A stretch of 64,000 bases of DNA, taken from contig NZ_JANIBO010000001.1 of NCBI RefSeq assembly GCF_024506395.1, positions 558,001 to 622,000 on the forward strand, in the 5' to 3' direction. The notes under the pieces were generated by a model. That model was not told the DNA's origin. It made no database searches and saw only the letters and a list, made by a program, of their open reading frames with translations. Below, piece after piece: positions 8,436 through 20,546 of this stretch. Source of the DNA: Cetobacterium sp. NK01 (GTDB lineage Bacteria; Fusobacteriota; Fusobacteriia; Fusobacteriales; Fusobacteriaceae). The translations under genes were made by a program, and so were the position numbers. Numbering within the stretch: position 1 is the stretch's first letter; the number at the start of each line of letters is the position of its first letter.

Positions 8436-10370
8436 ATGAAGAAATTTATAGTTCTTGTACTTATTGCAAACTTAGCTTTTATTGGTAAATATTTTTATGA
8501 AAAAAAATACACACAAGAGATTAAAAAGGAGGATTTTTCTATGTTAAAAAATAGAGATGAAATTACGCAACAATATAAATGGAATTTAAATGATGTTTAT
8601 CCTAACTGGACTGCTTGGGAAAATGATTTAACAACTCTTAAAGGGTATATGTCTGAAATTCCGAAATATCAGGGAAAAATATCTCAAAATTCTAATATCT
8701 TTATTGAGTTTGTAAATCTTGAGGAGAAAATATCAAGACTTTTAGATAAAGTTTACTTATACCCATACTTGCAAAGAGATTTAGATTCAACTAATGAAAC
8801 CGCTTCTGTAAAGCTTCAAGAAGTTGAAGGTATTTATGCTAATTATTCAATAGCTTCATCTTGGATTACTCCAGAAATCCTTACTATTCCAAAAGAAACA
8901 ATGATTAGTTGGATTAACGATAATCCAGTTTTAGAAGCTAATAGATTTCCTTTAATGGAAATCTATCGACTACAAGAACATGTTTTATCTGCTGATAAAG
9001 AAAAATTGTTATCTTATTTTGGTCAATATTTAGGAGTTCCTTCTGATATATACAGTGAACTTTCTACTTCAGATATTAAATGGAATGAAATTGAATTAAC
9101 TGATGGTAGTAAAACTTTTGTAACTAACGGTGTTTATTCTAAAATTATTTCAACTGATCGAAATCAAGAAGATCGTAAAAAAGCTTTTGAGGCGCTTTAT
9201 AATTCATTTAATGTCAATAAAAATACTTATGCTTCAATTTATAAAAGTATATTACAAAGAGATTTTTCAACAGCTCAATCTAGAAATTATAAATCAAGTT
9301 TAGAAAAGGCCTTAAATCCTAATAATATTCCATTAGATGTTTATACATCTTTAATTGAATCTACTCGAGAAAATACAGCACCTTTAAAAAGATATATTGC
9401 TTTAAGAAAAAAAGCTCTAGATTTAAAAAGCTATCATTACTATGATAACTCTATAAATATTGTTGATTATAATAAAGAATTCACTTATGAAGAAGCTAAA
9501 GATACTGTTTTAGAATCTGTAAAACCTTTAGGAACAGACTATTATAGAGATTTAAATACTGCATTAAGCGAAGGATGGTTAGATGTTTATGAAACTCCTA
9601 ATAAAAGAAGTGGTGCCTATTCTTTAAATATCTATGATGTTCATCCATATATGCTACTTAATTATAATGGAACCATGGATTCTGTATTTACATTAGCTCA
9701 TGAATTAGGTCATACAATGCATTCAATGTTATCAACTAAAAATCAACCTTATTCTATTAGTAGTTATACTATCTTTGTAGCCGAAGTTGCTTCAACTTTT
9801 AACGAAAGATTACTTTTAGATAACATGCTAAAGAATACAAATGATTCTAAAGAAAAAATAGCTCTTATCGAACAAGCTATTGGTGGAATCGTTGGAACAT
9901 ATTATATTCAAACTTTATTTGCTGATTATGAATATCAAGCTCATCAAATTGTTGAAAATGGTGGTGCTATAACATCTGATGTTTTAAATAATATTATGTC
10001 TAATCTATTTACAGAATACTTTGGTAATGATTTAACTATGGATGAGTTACAAAAGATTATTTGGGCTAGAATTCCTCATTTTTATAATTCTCCTTATTAT
10101 GTTTATCAATACGCAACTAGTTTCGCTTCTTCTGCAAACTTATATAATAGAATTACAAATCCTGAATATTCTTTAGATGAAAGAGAACAAGCTAAAAAAG
10201 CTTACTTAACTCTTTTAAAATCTGGTGGAAATGATCATCCAATGAATCAACTAAAAAAAGCTGGAGTTGACTTAAGTAAAAAAGATGCCTTTGATGCTGT
10301 TGCTATAGAATTTAATAGATTATTAGATCTTTTAGAAGAGGAACTAAAGAAAGAGAAAGGAGATATCTAA
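8436..10370 (+). CDS. pepF: Oligoendopeptidase F (M3 metallopeptidase) with N-terminal membrane anchor and a second internal start
   Basis: A zinc endopeptidase that cleaves short peptides. The zinc motif HELGH is at about residues 422-426, with the third ligand Glu in FVAEVASTFNE about 25 residues later. The canonical PepF N-terminus (LKNRDEITQQYKWNLNDVYP) begins at residue 36. The preceding 35 residues hold one hydrophobic segment (IVLVLIANLAFIG) and a charged linker, which would anchor the enzyme in the membrane. A much stronger ribosome-binding site, AAAAAGGAGG at 8523-8532, stands 8 bases before the in-frame ATG at 8541, so a soluble form of about 609 aa may also be made. GGGGG precedes the first ATG. 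sppA follows after one base. Confidence 0.92.
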   Translation: MKKFIVLVLIANLAFIGKYFYEKKYTQEIKKEDFSMLKNRDEITQQYKWNLNDVYPNWTAWENDLTTLKGYMSEIPKYQGKISQNSNIFIEFVNLEEKISRLLDKVYLYPYLQRDLDSTNETASVKLQEVEGIYANYSIASSWITPEILTIPKETMISWINDNPVLEANRFPLMEIYRLQEHVLSADKEKLLSYFGQYLGVPSDIYSELSTSDIKWNEIELTDGSKTFVTNGVYSKIISTDRNQEDRKKAFEALYNSFNVNKNTYASIYKSILQRDFSTAQSRNYKSSLEKALNPNNIPLDVYTSLIESTRENTAPLKRYIALRKKALDLKSYHYYDNSINIVDYNKEFTYEEAKDTVLESVKPLGTDYYRDLNTALSEGWLDVYETPNKRSGAYSLNIYDVHPYMLLNYNGTMDSVFTLAHELGHTMHSMLSTKNQPYSISSYTIFVAEVASTFNERLLLDNMLKNTNDSKEKIALIEQAIGGIVGTYYIQTLFADYEYQAHQIVENGGAITSDVLNNIMSNLFTEYFGNDLTMDELQKIIWARIPHFYNSPYYVYQYATSFASSANLYNRITNPEYSLDEREQAKKAYLTLLKSGGNDHPMNQLKKAGVDLSKKDAFDAVAIEFNRLLDLLEEELKKEKGDI

Positions 10371-10371
10371 T

Positions 10372-12090
10372 ATGTTTTTATTAAATTGGATACTAAGTTT
10401 TTTTAAATTTATTATTAGAGAAATTTCTTCTATGATAATAAAATTTGCTTTCTTAATAATTCTAATAGTTTTAATTTTTAATTATTTTGATAAAACTAAA
10501 AAAACTCCTATAACTAAAAAATCATATTTAAAAATTGATTTATCTAAAGAATTTACCGAAACTTTAGTACAAAATCCACTTAATTTTAACTCTAAAAATA
10601 TAAATTTTTATCAGCTTTTAAATAGTATTTCTATTTCTAAAAATGATAATAATGTCGAAGGCCTTTTTATATTTTTAGATGATAATACCTTAACTAGAAC
10701 TCAAATTAGTGAATTAGGAGAGGTTTTAAATGAATTTAAAACCTCTAATAAACCAATTTTTTCTTATGGTGCTATGCTTGATAATAATTCTTTACTTTTG
10801 AGTAGTTACTCCAATGAAGTTATTATGCCTCCCGCTGCTTCTACTGCTGTAAATATTACAGGATATAATAAAGATATCCCATACTTTAAAAATTTAACTG
10901 AAAAACTAGGAATAGATGTTACTGTTGTCCATGTTGGTGATTTTAAAACTTTTGGAGAAAACTATACTAGAGATCAGATGTCAGAAGAAAATCGCTCAGA
11001 TTTAAAAAGAATTTTAGATAAAAGTTACTCTTTTTTTATTGAAGATCTTGCTAAAAATCTATCTTTAGATCAAAATTCTCTTAACTCTTTAGTTCTTTCT
11101 GGAGATTTAATGGGAGAGTCTTCTAGTACTTTAAAGGAAAATAAATTGATTTCATCTCTAAAATATTTAGAAGATTTTAAAAAAGAGAAAGAAATTGAGA
11201 ATATTACTGAAATTGAAAACTATATTCCTTCTTTTAAAGAAAATATATCTAACCAAAAAATTGCAATTGTTTATGCTGACGGAGAAATTAGTTATACTGC
11301 ATCAAAAAATCCAACTTCCAGTGTTATAACTCCAGATAAATTTATTTCTGCTTTAAACAAAGCTTCGGAAGATGATAGTATTAAGGGAATCGTTATTCGA
11401 GTTAATTCTCCTGGTGGTTCTGCTTTAGCTTCTGATATTATTTGTAACTCAATTAAAAATGTAAAAAAACCTGTTTATGTTTCTATTGGTAGTGTTGCTG
11501 CATCTGGAGGATATTATATATCTACTGCTGCAAAAAAAATATTTGCTGATAAAAATAGCATAACTGGTTCTATTGGTGTTGTAAGCCTTATCCCTAACTT
11601 TAAAGAATTAACTTCTAAGGTTGGAGTTAATGTAAATGATATATCTCTTGGAAAGTTTGCTGATTTATATTCTTTAACTTCTCCTATGACTCCTGAAAGA
11701 AAAGAAAAAATATACAGTTCGAATCTCAAAGTTTATCATGAATTTTTAAATAAAGTTGCTTATGGTCGAAATTTACCTCTTAATGAGGTTGAAAATATTG
11801 CTCAAGGGAAAATTTGGTTAGGAGAAGAAGCCATTAATAATGGCCTTATTGATTCAATTGGTGGAATAAATAAAACAATTAAAACTTTAGCAAAAGATTT
11901 AAATATAAATGATAATTATTCTGTTATTGAAGTTCCTTATGAAGAAGATTTAAAATCTATGTTTGAAGCAACATTATTACCTATACAAACTCTATTTTCT
12001 TTAAAATTATTGACTAATACAAAAAATATTAAAACTCTTATTGAAAATGAGGAGATGTTCTTTAAACCACTTTTATATTTAAGCTTTTAA
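10372..12090 (+). CDS. sppA: Signal peptide peptidase SppA, 67 kDa (double-domain) type
   Basis: A membrane-anchored serine protease of the ClpP fold that digests cleaved signal peptides. At 572 aa it is the long, two-domain type. A hydrophobic segment near residues 12-37 anchors it. The catalytic Lys lies in HVGDFKTFGENYTRDQM (about residue 192) and the catalytic Ser in SVAASGGYYISTAA (about residue 378), matching the Lys/Ser dyad split across the two halves in E. coli. Its ribosome-binding site (AAAGGAGA) lies inside the last codons of pepF, so the two peptidases are tightly coupled. Confidence 0.93.
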   Translation: MFLLNWILSFFKFIIREISSMIIKFAFLIILIVLIFNYFDKTKKTPITKKSYLKIDLSKEFTETLVQNPLNFNSKNINFYQLLNSISISKNDNNVEGLFIFLDDNTLTRTQISELGEVLNEFKTSNKPIFSYGAMLDNNSLLLSSYSNEVIMPPAASTAVNITGYNKDIPYFKNLTEKLGIDVTVVHVGDFKTFGENYTRDQMSEENRSDLKRILDKSYSFFIEDLAKNLSLDQNSLNSLVLSGDLMGESSSTLKENKLISSLKYLEDFKKEKEIENITEIENYIPSFKENISNQKIAIVYADGEISYTASKNPTSSVITPDKFISALNKASEDDSIKGIVIRVNSPGGSALASDIICNSIKNVKKPVYVSIGSVAASGGYYISTAAKKIFADKNSITGSIGVVSLIPNFKELTSKVGVNVNDISLGKFADLYSLTSPMTPERKEKIYSSNLKVYHEFLNKVAYGRNLPLNEVENIAQGKIWLGEEAINNGLIDSIGGINKTIKTLAKDLNINDNYSVIEVPYEEDLKSMFEATLLPIQTLFSLKLLTNTKNIKTLIENEEMFFKPLLYLSF

Positions 12091-12098
12091 ATCTCTAG

Positions 12099-12128
12099 TT
12101 GAAAATCTACTCCTTCTTATGATATAAT
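12099..12128 (+). promoter_or_regulatory. Promoter of the ybaB-like gene
   Basis: TTGAAA (12099-12104), an 18-base spacer and a perfect TATAAT (12123-12128) lie 38 bases upstream of the start codon. Confidence 0.7.
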
Positions 12129-12165
12129 CATACCGATTACACAATAATTTCTAGGAGGGATTAAA

Positions 12166-12516
12166 TTGGTTAGAAAATTAAAAGGACAAAAAACTGGAGG
12201 AAACTCTCAATCTGATATTTTAAGACAAGCTCAAGCTATGCAACAACAAATGCTTTCTGTTCAAGAATCATTAAAAGAAAAAGAAGTTGAGGCTTCTGTT
12301 GGTGGTGGAGCTGTTGTAGTAAAAGCTAATGGGCAAAAAGATATCGTTTCTATAAAAATATCTGAAGAGACTATTAAAGATGCTGTTGAAGATAAAGAGA
12401 TGTTAGAAGATCTTGTTCTTTCTGCTGTTACTGAGGCTATGAGACAAGCTGATGAATTAGCTGAGAAAGAGATGTCTGCTGTTACTGGTGGAATCAATAT
12501 CCCAGGTCTATTCTAG
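12166..12516 (+). CDS. YbaB/EbfC family nucleoid-associated protein
   Basis: A small DNA-binding dimer of 116 aa. The N-terminal half is a Gln/Met-rich helix (AMQQQMLSVQESLKEKEVEAS), then the conserved GGGAVVVKANGQKDIVSIKI strand-turn, a second helix, and a Gly-rich end (GGINIPGLF) typical of the family. The start is TTG 12166, served by AGGAGGG at 12153-12159. The usual dnaX and recR neighbours are absent. It forms its own short unit with promoter (12099-12128) and terminator (12529-12560). Confidence 0.9.
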   Translation: MVRKLKGQKTGGNSQSDILRQAQAMQQQMLSVQESLKEKEVEASVGGGAVVVKANGQKDIVSIKISEETIKDAVEDKEMLEDLVLSAVTEAMRQADELAEKEMSAVTGGINIPGLF

Positions 12517-12528
12517 TTTGAATTTTAG

Positions 12529-12560
12529 GCACCGATACAATAAGTATTGGTGCTTTTTTT
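12529..12560 (+). terminator. Intrinsic terminator after the ybaB-like gene
   Basis: GCACCGATAC (12529-12538) pairs with GTATTGGTGC (12544-12553) with one wobble, then a run of T residues. Confidence 0.88.
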
Positions 12561-12617
12561 TACTTTAAATTTATGTTATAATTATTTGAAAATACTTTGA
12601 TTATAGGTGGTTTTTTA

Positions 12618-13259
12618 ATGGAAAATAATAAATATAAAAGATATGGTTTAATACTTTACTACCTACTAAAAATTATTTCTAAAACAATGAAAATAGAGAT
12701 TATAAAAAGTCCTAAACTTGTTGAGGGAGAAAATTATGTATGTGGTTTTTGGCACAATAAACTTGTTGGAGCCTCTCTAGGACTAATCAATCTATCTCAA
12801 AAAAAAGCTGTCTTAGCTAGCCCTTCTAAAGACGGAGAGTTAATATCTATTCCTTTAGAAAAAATGGGTTTTACTATGGTTAGAGGTTCTTCTGGAAAGG
12901 ATTCAATTAAATCAGTTTTGAAATTAATTAAATTAGTTAAAGATGGTCATAGTGCCGGAACTCCGTTAGATGGACCAAAAGGTCCTATTTATGAAGTTAA
13001 ACCTGGCATGTTATATCTTGCCCAAAAATCTGGAAAAGCTTTAGTTCCAGTTGGTGTAGCATTTAGTAATAAATGGACTTTTGAAAAAGCTTGGGACAAA
13101 TTTCAAATGCCTAAACCTTTTTCTAAAATGGTTTGTTTAATTGGAGACCCCATTTTAATTCCTGGTGATGCTAATTTAGATGATTATTTAGATTTAGCGA
13201 AAGAAGCCCTATTCCAAATAGATAAAGAAGCTGAAAAAATATTAAATGAAAAAAAATAA
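12618..13259 (+). CDS. DUF374 / lysophospholipid acyltransferase-like protein
   Basis: About 213 aa, the length of stand-alone DUF374 proteins. These belong to the LPLAT acyltransferase superfamily and occur mainly in Gram-negative bacteria. The segment GFWHNKLVGA carries the catalytic His-type motif (here WHN rather than HxxxxD), and LDGPKGPIYEVKPGMLYLAQKSG is the family signature. By family placement it would acylate a lipid A or phospholipid precursor at the inner membrane, but no substrate is established from sequence. ATG 12618 has GGTGG 7 bases upstream; the in-frame TTG at 12597 is not supported. It begins a co-directional run with metG and galU. Confidence 0.78.
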   Translation: MENNKYKRYGLILYYLLKIISKTMKIEIIKSPKLVEGENYVCGFWHNKLVGASLGLINLSQKKAVLASPSKDGELISIPLEKMGFTMVRGSSGKDSIKSVLKLIKLVKDGHSAGTPLDGPKGPIYEVKPGMLYLAQKSGKALVPVGVAFSNKWTFEKAWDKFQMPKPFSKMVCLIGDPILIPGDANLDDYLDLAKEALFQIDKEAEKILNEKK

Positions 13260-13281
13260 CGTTTTGAAAGGAGATTAATAG

Positions 13282-15204
13282 ATGAGTAAAAATTTTTATG
13301 TAACAACACCGATATATTATGTTAATGGAGATCCACATGTTGGAAGTGCATATACAACTATTGCAGCTGATGTTTTAGCTAGATACAAAAAATCAAAAGG
13401 TTTTGATGTATTCTTTTTAACAGGTACTGATGAACATGGACAAAAGGTTGAGGAAGCTGCTAAAATGAGAGATTTAACTCCTCAGGCTTGGACAGATTCT
13501 ATGGCTCCTAGATTTATTGATATGTGGAAAGCATTAGATATCAATTATACAGATTTCATAAGAACTACAGAACCAAGACATAAAGAGGCTGTTAAAAAAA
13601 TTATAAAAACAGTTTATGATAAAGGTGATATTTATAAAGGTGAATATGAAGGAAAATATTGTGTTTCTTGTGAAACATTTGTTCCTGAGAATCAAATTGT
13701 AAATGGAAACCACTGTCCTGATTGTGGTAAAGAACTAACAATGGTTAAAGAGGAATCTTATTTCTTTAAGATGTCTAAATATCAAGATGCTTTACTTGAG
13801 CATATTGAAAGTCATCCTGACTTTATTCTTCCTCACTCTAGAAAAAATGAGGTTGTTTCATTTATAAAACAAGGACTTCAAGATCTATCTATTTCTAGAA
13901 ATACATTTGAATGGGGAATTCCAATTGAGTTTGCTCCTGGACATATAACTTATGTATGGTTTGATGCTTTAACAAACTATTTAACAGCTGTTGGATATGA
14001 GAATAATCCTGAATTATTTGACAAATTCTGGAATAATGGAGAGGTTGTTCACCTTTTAGGAAAAGATATTCTTAGATTCCATGCTATTATTTGGCCTTGT
14101 ATGCTTTTATCAGCAGGAATTAAACTTCCAAATAAAATTGTAGCTCATGGTTGGTGGACTTCTGAAGGTGAAAAAATGTCTAAATCTAAAGGAAATGTTG
14201 TGGCACCATTAGATGAAATTGCTAAATACGGTGTAGATGCTTTTAGATACTGTTTAATGAGAGAGGTTAATTTTGGTAATGATGGAGATTATTCAACACC
14301 TTCAATTGTTACAAGAATTAACTCTGATTTAGCTAATGATCTAGGAAATCTTTTAAATAGAACTCTAGGAATGTATGGAAAATATTTTAATGGAACAATC
14401 GTAAAAGGAGAGGTATTCGAAGAGATCGACGACAGTGTAAAAACTCTTTGGAACGAAACTGTTATTGCAGTTGATTATCATATGAATAGAGTAGAATTCT
14501 CTAGAGCTTTAGAGGCTATCTGGAAATTCATCTCTAGAATGAATAAATATGTTGATGAAACTGCTCCTTGGTTACTTATAAAGGATGAAACTAAAAATGA
14601 AAGATTAGCAACAGTTATGAACTTCTTAGTTCAATCTCTTTATAAAGTTGCTGTTTTAACAGCTCCATATATGCCAACAGCATCTCAAAAGATTTGGAAC
14701 CAATTAGGTTTCTCTAATAATATTTTAGAAGCTAGTCTTGAATCTGTTGACGGATGGAATATATTAAATGAAGGACATATCTTAGGTACTGCTGAACCTA
14801 TATTCCCAAGACTTGAAGTTGAAAAGAAAGAAGCTAAAAAAGATCCTCTTGCTATAAATGAAGATTTGAAAATTGAAAATCCAATAGAAATAGCTGATTT
14901 TGATAAAATAGATATTCAAGTTGTTGAAATATTAGAAGCTAGTAATATTGAGGGAGCTGACAAACTTCTTAAATTTAAAGTAAAAACAGCTAATGAAATA
15001 AGACAAATTGTTTCTGGAATTGCAAAATATTATCCAACACCTTCTGAACTAGTTGGTAAAAAAGTTTTAGCAATTTTAAATTTACCTCCTGTTACTTTAA
15101 GAGGAGTTCTTTCTCAGGGAATGTTATTAAGCTCTACTGAAAAGAAAAGATTAAAACTTGTTGAAGTAGATTCAAGCGTTAAAATAGGATCTAAGATAAA
15201 ATAG
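13282..15204 (+). CDS. metG: Methionyl-tRNA synthetase with C-terminal tRNA-binding domain
   Basis: Class I synthetase charging tRNA-Met. The HIGH-type motif is HVGS in YYVNGDPHVGSAYTT, and KMSKS appears in GEKMSKSKGN. A zinc knob with two C-x2-C pairs (CVSC and CPDC) lies near residues 127-150. From about residue 537 to the end is a Trbp111/EMAP-like tRNA-binding domain (FDKIDIQVVEILEA), which makes this the dimeric long form (640 aa). AAAGGAG precedes the ATG. There is only a 22-base gap upstream, so no T-box. Confidence 0.97.
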   Translation: MSKNFYVTTPIYYVNGDPHVGSAYTTIAADVLARYKKSKGFDVFFLTGTDEHGQKVEEAAKMRDLTPQAWTDSMAPRFIDMWKALDINYTDFIRTTEPRHKEAVKKIIKTVYDKGDIYKGEYEGKYCVSCETFVPENQIVNGNHCPDCGKELTMVKEESYFFKMSKYQDALLEHIESHPDFILPHSRKNEVVSFIKQGLQDLSISRNTFEWGIPIEFAPGHITYVWFDALTNYLTAVGYENNPELFDKFWNNGEVVHLLGKDILRFHAIIWPCMLLSAGIKLPNKIVAHGWWTSEGEKMSKSKGNVVAPLDEIAKYGVDAFRYCLMREVNFGNDGDYSTPSIVTRINSDLANDLGNLLNRTLGMYGKYFNGTIVKGEVFEEIDDSVKTLWNETVIAVDYHMNRVEFSRALEAIWKFISRMNKYVDETAPWLLIKDETKNERLATVMNFLVQSLYKVAVLTAPYMPTASQKIWNQLGFSNNILEASLESVDGWNILNEGHILGTAEPIFPRLEVEKKEAKKDPLAINEDLKIENPIEIADFDKIDIQVVEILEASNIEGADKLLKFKVKTANEIRQIVSGIAKYYPTPSELVGKKVLAILNLPPVTLRGVLSQGMLLSSTEKKRLKLVEVDSSVKIGSKIK

Positions 15205-15222
15205 TTTTAGGGGGAATTATTC

Positions 15223-17729
<2,507 letters not shown>

Positions 17730-17745
17730 GGGGAGGATTTGTAAA

Positions 17746-19437
17746 ATGGATAAATTTACATTAGAAAATTACAACAATTGGTTAACATCAGATTATATTG
17801 ACTTAAAAGATAGAGAAGATTTAGAGAGTATTAAAGAAAATGAGGCAGAAATAGAAGATAGATTTTATACAAACCTTTCTTTTGGAACTGGTGGAATGAG
17901 AGGAGTTAGAGGAGTTGGTATCAATAGAATTAACAAATATACTATTAGAAAAGCAACTCAAGGACTTGCTAACTATATTTTAGAGTCTACTGGTGAAATA
18001 GGGAAGAAAATGGGCGTTGCTATAGCTTATGATTGTAGAATTGGTTCTGAAGAGTATGCGCTAAATGCTGCTTTGGTTTTAGCTGGAAATGGAATTAAAG
18101 CATATCTTTTTAAATCTCTTAGATCAACTCCTGAGCTTTCATTTGCTGTAAGAGAATTAAAGTGTATTGCTGGTATAGTTGTAACAGCTTCTCACAATCC
18201 ACAAGAGTATAATGGATATAAAGTTTACTGGAATGACGGTTGTCAAATAATTGAACCTCAAGCTAGTGGAGTTGTAAACAGTGTTAATGCTATCAATTCA
18301 TTTGATGAAATTAAACTTTTAACTAAAGAAACTGCTATTCAAGAAGGACTTTTAGAATATATTTCTGAAGATATGGATACTAAGTTTATTGAGGCTGTTA
18401 AAAAGCAAATTATTCATAACGAGATTCCAGGGAAAGAAAATTTTAAAATTGTTTATTCACCATTACATGGAACTGGTGGAAGACCAGTTAAAAGAGTTTT
18501 TGATGAAACTGGATTTAAATCGATCTATATAGTAACTGAGCAAGAACAACCTGATGGAAATTTTCCAACTTGTTCATATGCTAATCCAGAGGATCCAGCA
18601 GTTTTTAAATTAAGCATAGAGTTAGCAGAGAAAGTTGGAGCCACACTATGTATGGCAAATGACCCTGATGCAGATAGAATTGGTGTAGCAGTAAAGGATG
18701 AAAAAGGAGAATGGATCTATCCAAATGGAAACCAGATTGGTCTTCTTTTAATGAATTATATTTTAGAAAACAAAAAAAATATACCTAAAAATTCAGCAGT
18801 TGTATCTACTGTAGTTTCAACACCTATGCTAGATATTGTTGCTAAAGAAAAAGGAGTAAAGATTTTTAGAACTTTAACTGGATTTAAATTCATTGGAGAA
18901 AAAATCAGAGAGTTCGAAGAAGGAAAATATGATGCTACATTCTTAATGGGATTTGAAGAGTCTTATGGTTATCTTGTAGGAACACATGCTAGAGATAAAG
19001 ATGCAGTTGTATCTACTTTATTAATAGCTGAGATGGCAGCCTATTATAATAGCATTGGATCATCAATTCCAAAAGAATTAAAAAAATTATATGAAAAATT
19101 TGGTTACTATAGAGAAGGAATAATTGCCGTTACAAAAAAAGGAAAAGATGGTGTTGAAGCTATTAGTAAAATAATGTCAAATCTTAGAGCTAATGTTTCT
19201 AACTCTTTACTAGGTAAAGCAATCGTATCAAAAAGAGATTTTAGTCTTGGATATGAAGGGTTACCAAAATCAGATGTTATTCAATTTGTATTAGAGGATA
19301 ATACATATATTACAGCTAGACCTTCTGGAACAGAACCAAAAATAAAATATTACTTCTGTGTCGTTGGAAAAACAGAGATAGAAGCAAACGAAAAATTAAT
19401 GAAAACTATGGAGGATTTCCAAGCTTTTATTGATTAA
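17746..19437 (+). CDS. Phosphoglucomutase/phosphomannomutase (alpha-D-phosphohexomutase family)
   Basis: Interconverts hexose 1- and 6-phosphates. The phosphoserine loop VTASHNPQEYNGYKVYW, the metal loop NDPDADRIGVAV, the sugar-binding loop GFEESYGYL and the phosphate-binding RPSGTEPKIKYY are in order. At 563 aa it resembles the PgcA-type phosphoglucomutases of low-GC bacteria. I chose ATG 17746, which has GGGGAGG upstream, over an in-frame ATG at 17668 inside groEL. With galU in the same run the likely role is glucose 1-phosphate supply for UDP-glucose. Mannose activity cannot be excluded. Confidence 0.9.
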   Translation: MDKFTLENYNNWLTSDYIDLKDREDLESIKENEAEIEDRFYTNLSFGTGGMRGVRGVGINRINKYTIRKATQGLANYILESTGEIGKKMGVAIAYDCRIGSEEYALNAALVLAGNGIKAYLFKSLRSTPELSFAVRELKCIAGIVVTASHNPQEYNGYKVYWNDGCQIIEPQASGVVNSVNAINSFDEIKLLTKETAIQEGLLEYISEDMDTKFIEAVKKQIIHNEIPGKENFKIVYSPLHGTGGRPVKRVFDETGFKSIYIVTEQEQPDGNFPTCSYANPEDPAVFKLSIELAEKVGATLCMANDPDADRIGVAVKDEKGEWIYPNGNQIGLLLMNYILENKKNIPKNSAVVSTVVSTPMLDIVAKEKGVKIFRTLTGFKFIGEKIREFEEGKYDATFLMGFEESYGYLVGTHARDKDAVVSTLLIAEMAAYYNSIGSSIPKELKKLYEKFGYYREGIIAVTKKGKDGVEAISKIMSNLRANVSNSLLGKAIVSKRDFSLGYEGLPKSDVIQFVLEDNTYITARPSGTEPKIKYYFCVVGKTEIEANEKLMKTMEDFQAFID

Positions 19438-19452
19438 ATCTTGGAGGTGCTT

Positions 19453-20529
19453 ATGTTAAGCGGAATGTATATACATATTCCTTTTTGTCTTAATAAATGT
19501 AATTATTGTGATTTTTTATCTTTTAAATCTACTGAGGAAGAAAGAGAAAAATACGTTACTGCACTTATTAACGAAATTAATCTGTATCCTAAATTTCCAC
19601 TTGAAACTGTTTATTTTGGGGGAGGTACTCCCTCTTTATTAACTCCTGAGCAAGTTAGCAGAATTTTAAATAATTTAAATATTAAAAATAATGCTGAAAT
19701 TACTCTTGAAGTTAACCCAAAAACAGTTACACTTGAGAAATTTAAACTTTTTAAAAAAGCTGGTATAAACAGAGTTAGCATTGGAATACAAAGCTTTAAT
19801 AATGAGTTACTTAAAACTTTAGGTAGACTCCATTCTTCTTCAGAAGGAGAGGAAGCTTTTTATTTTGCTAGAAAAGCTGGATTTGATAATATCAGTTTAG
19901 ACTTAATGTTTTCCCTACCAAACCAGACTCTAAAGGATCTGAAATCTGACTTAAATCATCTATTCTCATTAAGACCTGAGCACTTCTCTATATATTCTTT
20001 AATTTGGGAAGAGGGTACTGATTTCTTTAGTAAACTTGAAGCTGGAATTTATAAAGAAACTGATAATGACTTAGAAGCATCTATGTATGAACTAATTATC
20101 GATGAAGCTCAAAAAAATGGATATATTCATTATGAAATTTCAAATTTCTGCCTTCCAGAAAAAAGAGCTATACACAATACAAAATACTGGAAAAATGAAG
20201 AATATCTTGGAATCGGAATTGGGGCATCTGGGTATTATCAAGATGTTAGATATAAAAATGTCTTAAAAATTCCTGAATATTATGCTAAAATATCTGATAA
20301 CATTAAGCCTGTTTTAGAAGAAGAATTTGTAGATTCTGATGAAAAAGAGATTTATGAATATATTCTTGGTTTACGAATTATTCCTGATGGAATTATTCCT
20401 AAAGGAAAATATATAGATCTTTGTAATAATTTAGTTGACGAGGGATTTCTAATAAAAAATAATTTTAGATATATTTTATCTAAAAAAGGTATTCTCATGG
20501 CTAATGATGTTTTTAGTAAATTTATTTAA
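19453..20529 (+). CDS. hemW: Radical SAM protein HemW (heme chaperone, formerly 'HemN-like')
   Basis: The 4Fe-4S binding motif CLNKCNYC (CxxxCxxC) is at residues 12-19 after MYIHIPF, followed by the GGGTPS glycine motif that contacts SAM. The length (about 358 aa) and the CDF extension after the cysteine cluster fit HemW rather than the longer coproporphyrinogen dehydrogenase HemN, so I favour heme binding and transfer over oxidase activity. ATG 19453 has GGAGGT upstream; the TTG at 19441 precedes that site and is rejected. No heme biosynthesis gene is near. Confidence 0.85.
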   Translation: MLSGMYIHIPFCLNKCNYCDFLSFKSTEEEREKYVTALINEINLYPKFPLETVYFGGGTPSLLTPEQVSRILNNLNIKNNAEITLEVNPKTVTLEKFKLFKKAGINRVSIGIQSFNNELLKTLGRLHSSSEGEEAFYFARKAGFDNISLDLMFSLPNQTLKDLKSDLNHLFSLRPEHFSIYSLIWEEGTDFFSKLEAGIYKETDNDLEASMYELIIDEAQKNGYIHYEISNFCLPEKRAIHNTKYWKNEEYLGIGIGASGYYQDVRYKNVLKIPEYYAKISDNIKPVLEEEFVDSDEKEIYEYILGLRIIPDGIIPKGKYIDLCNNLVDEGFLIKNNFRYILSKKGILMANDVFSKFI

Positions 20530-20546
20530 TTATTTAGGAGGAAATT

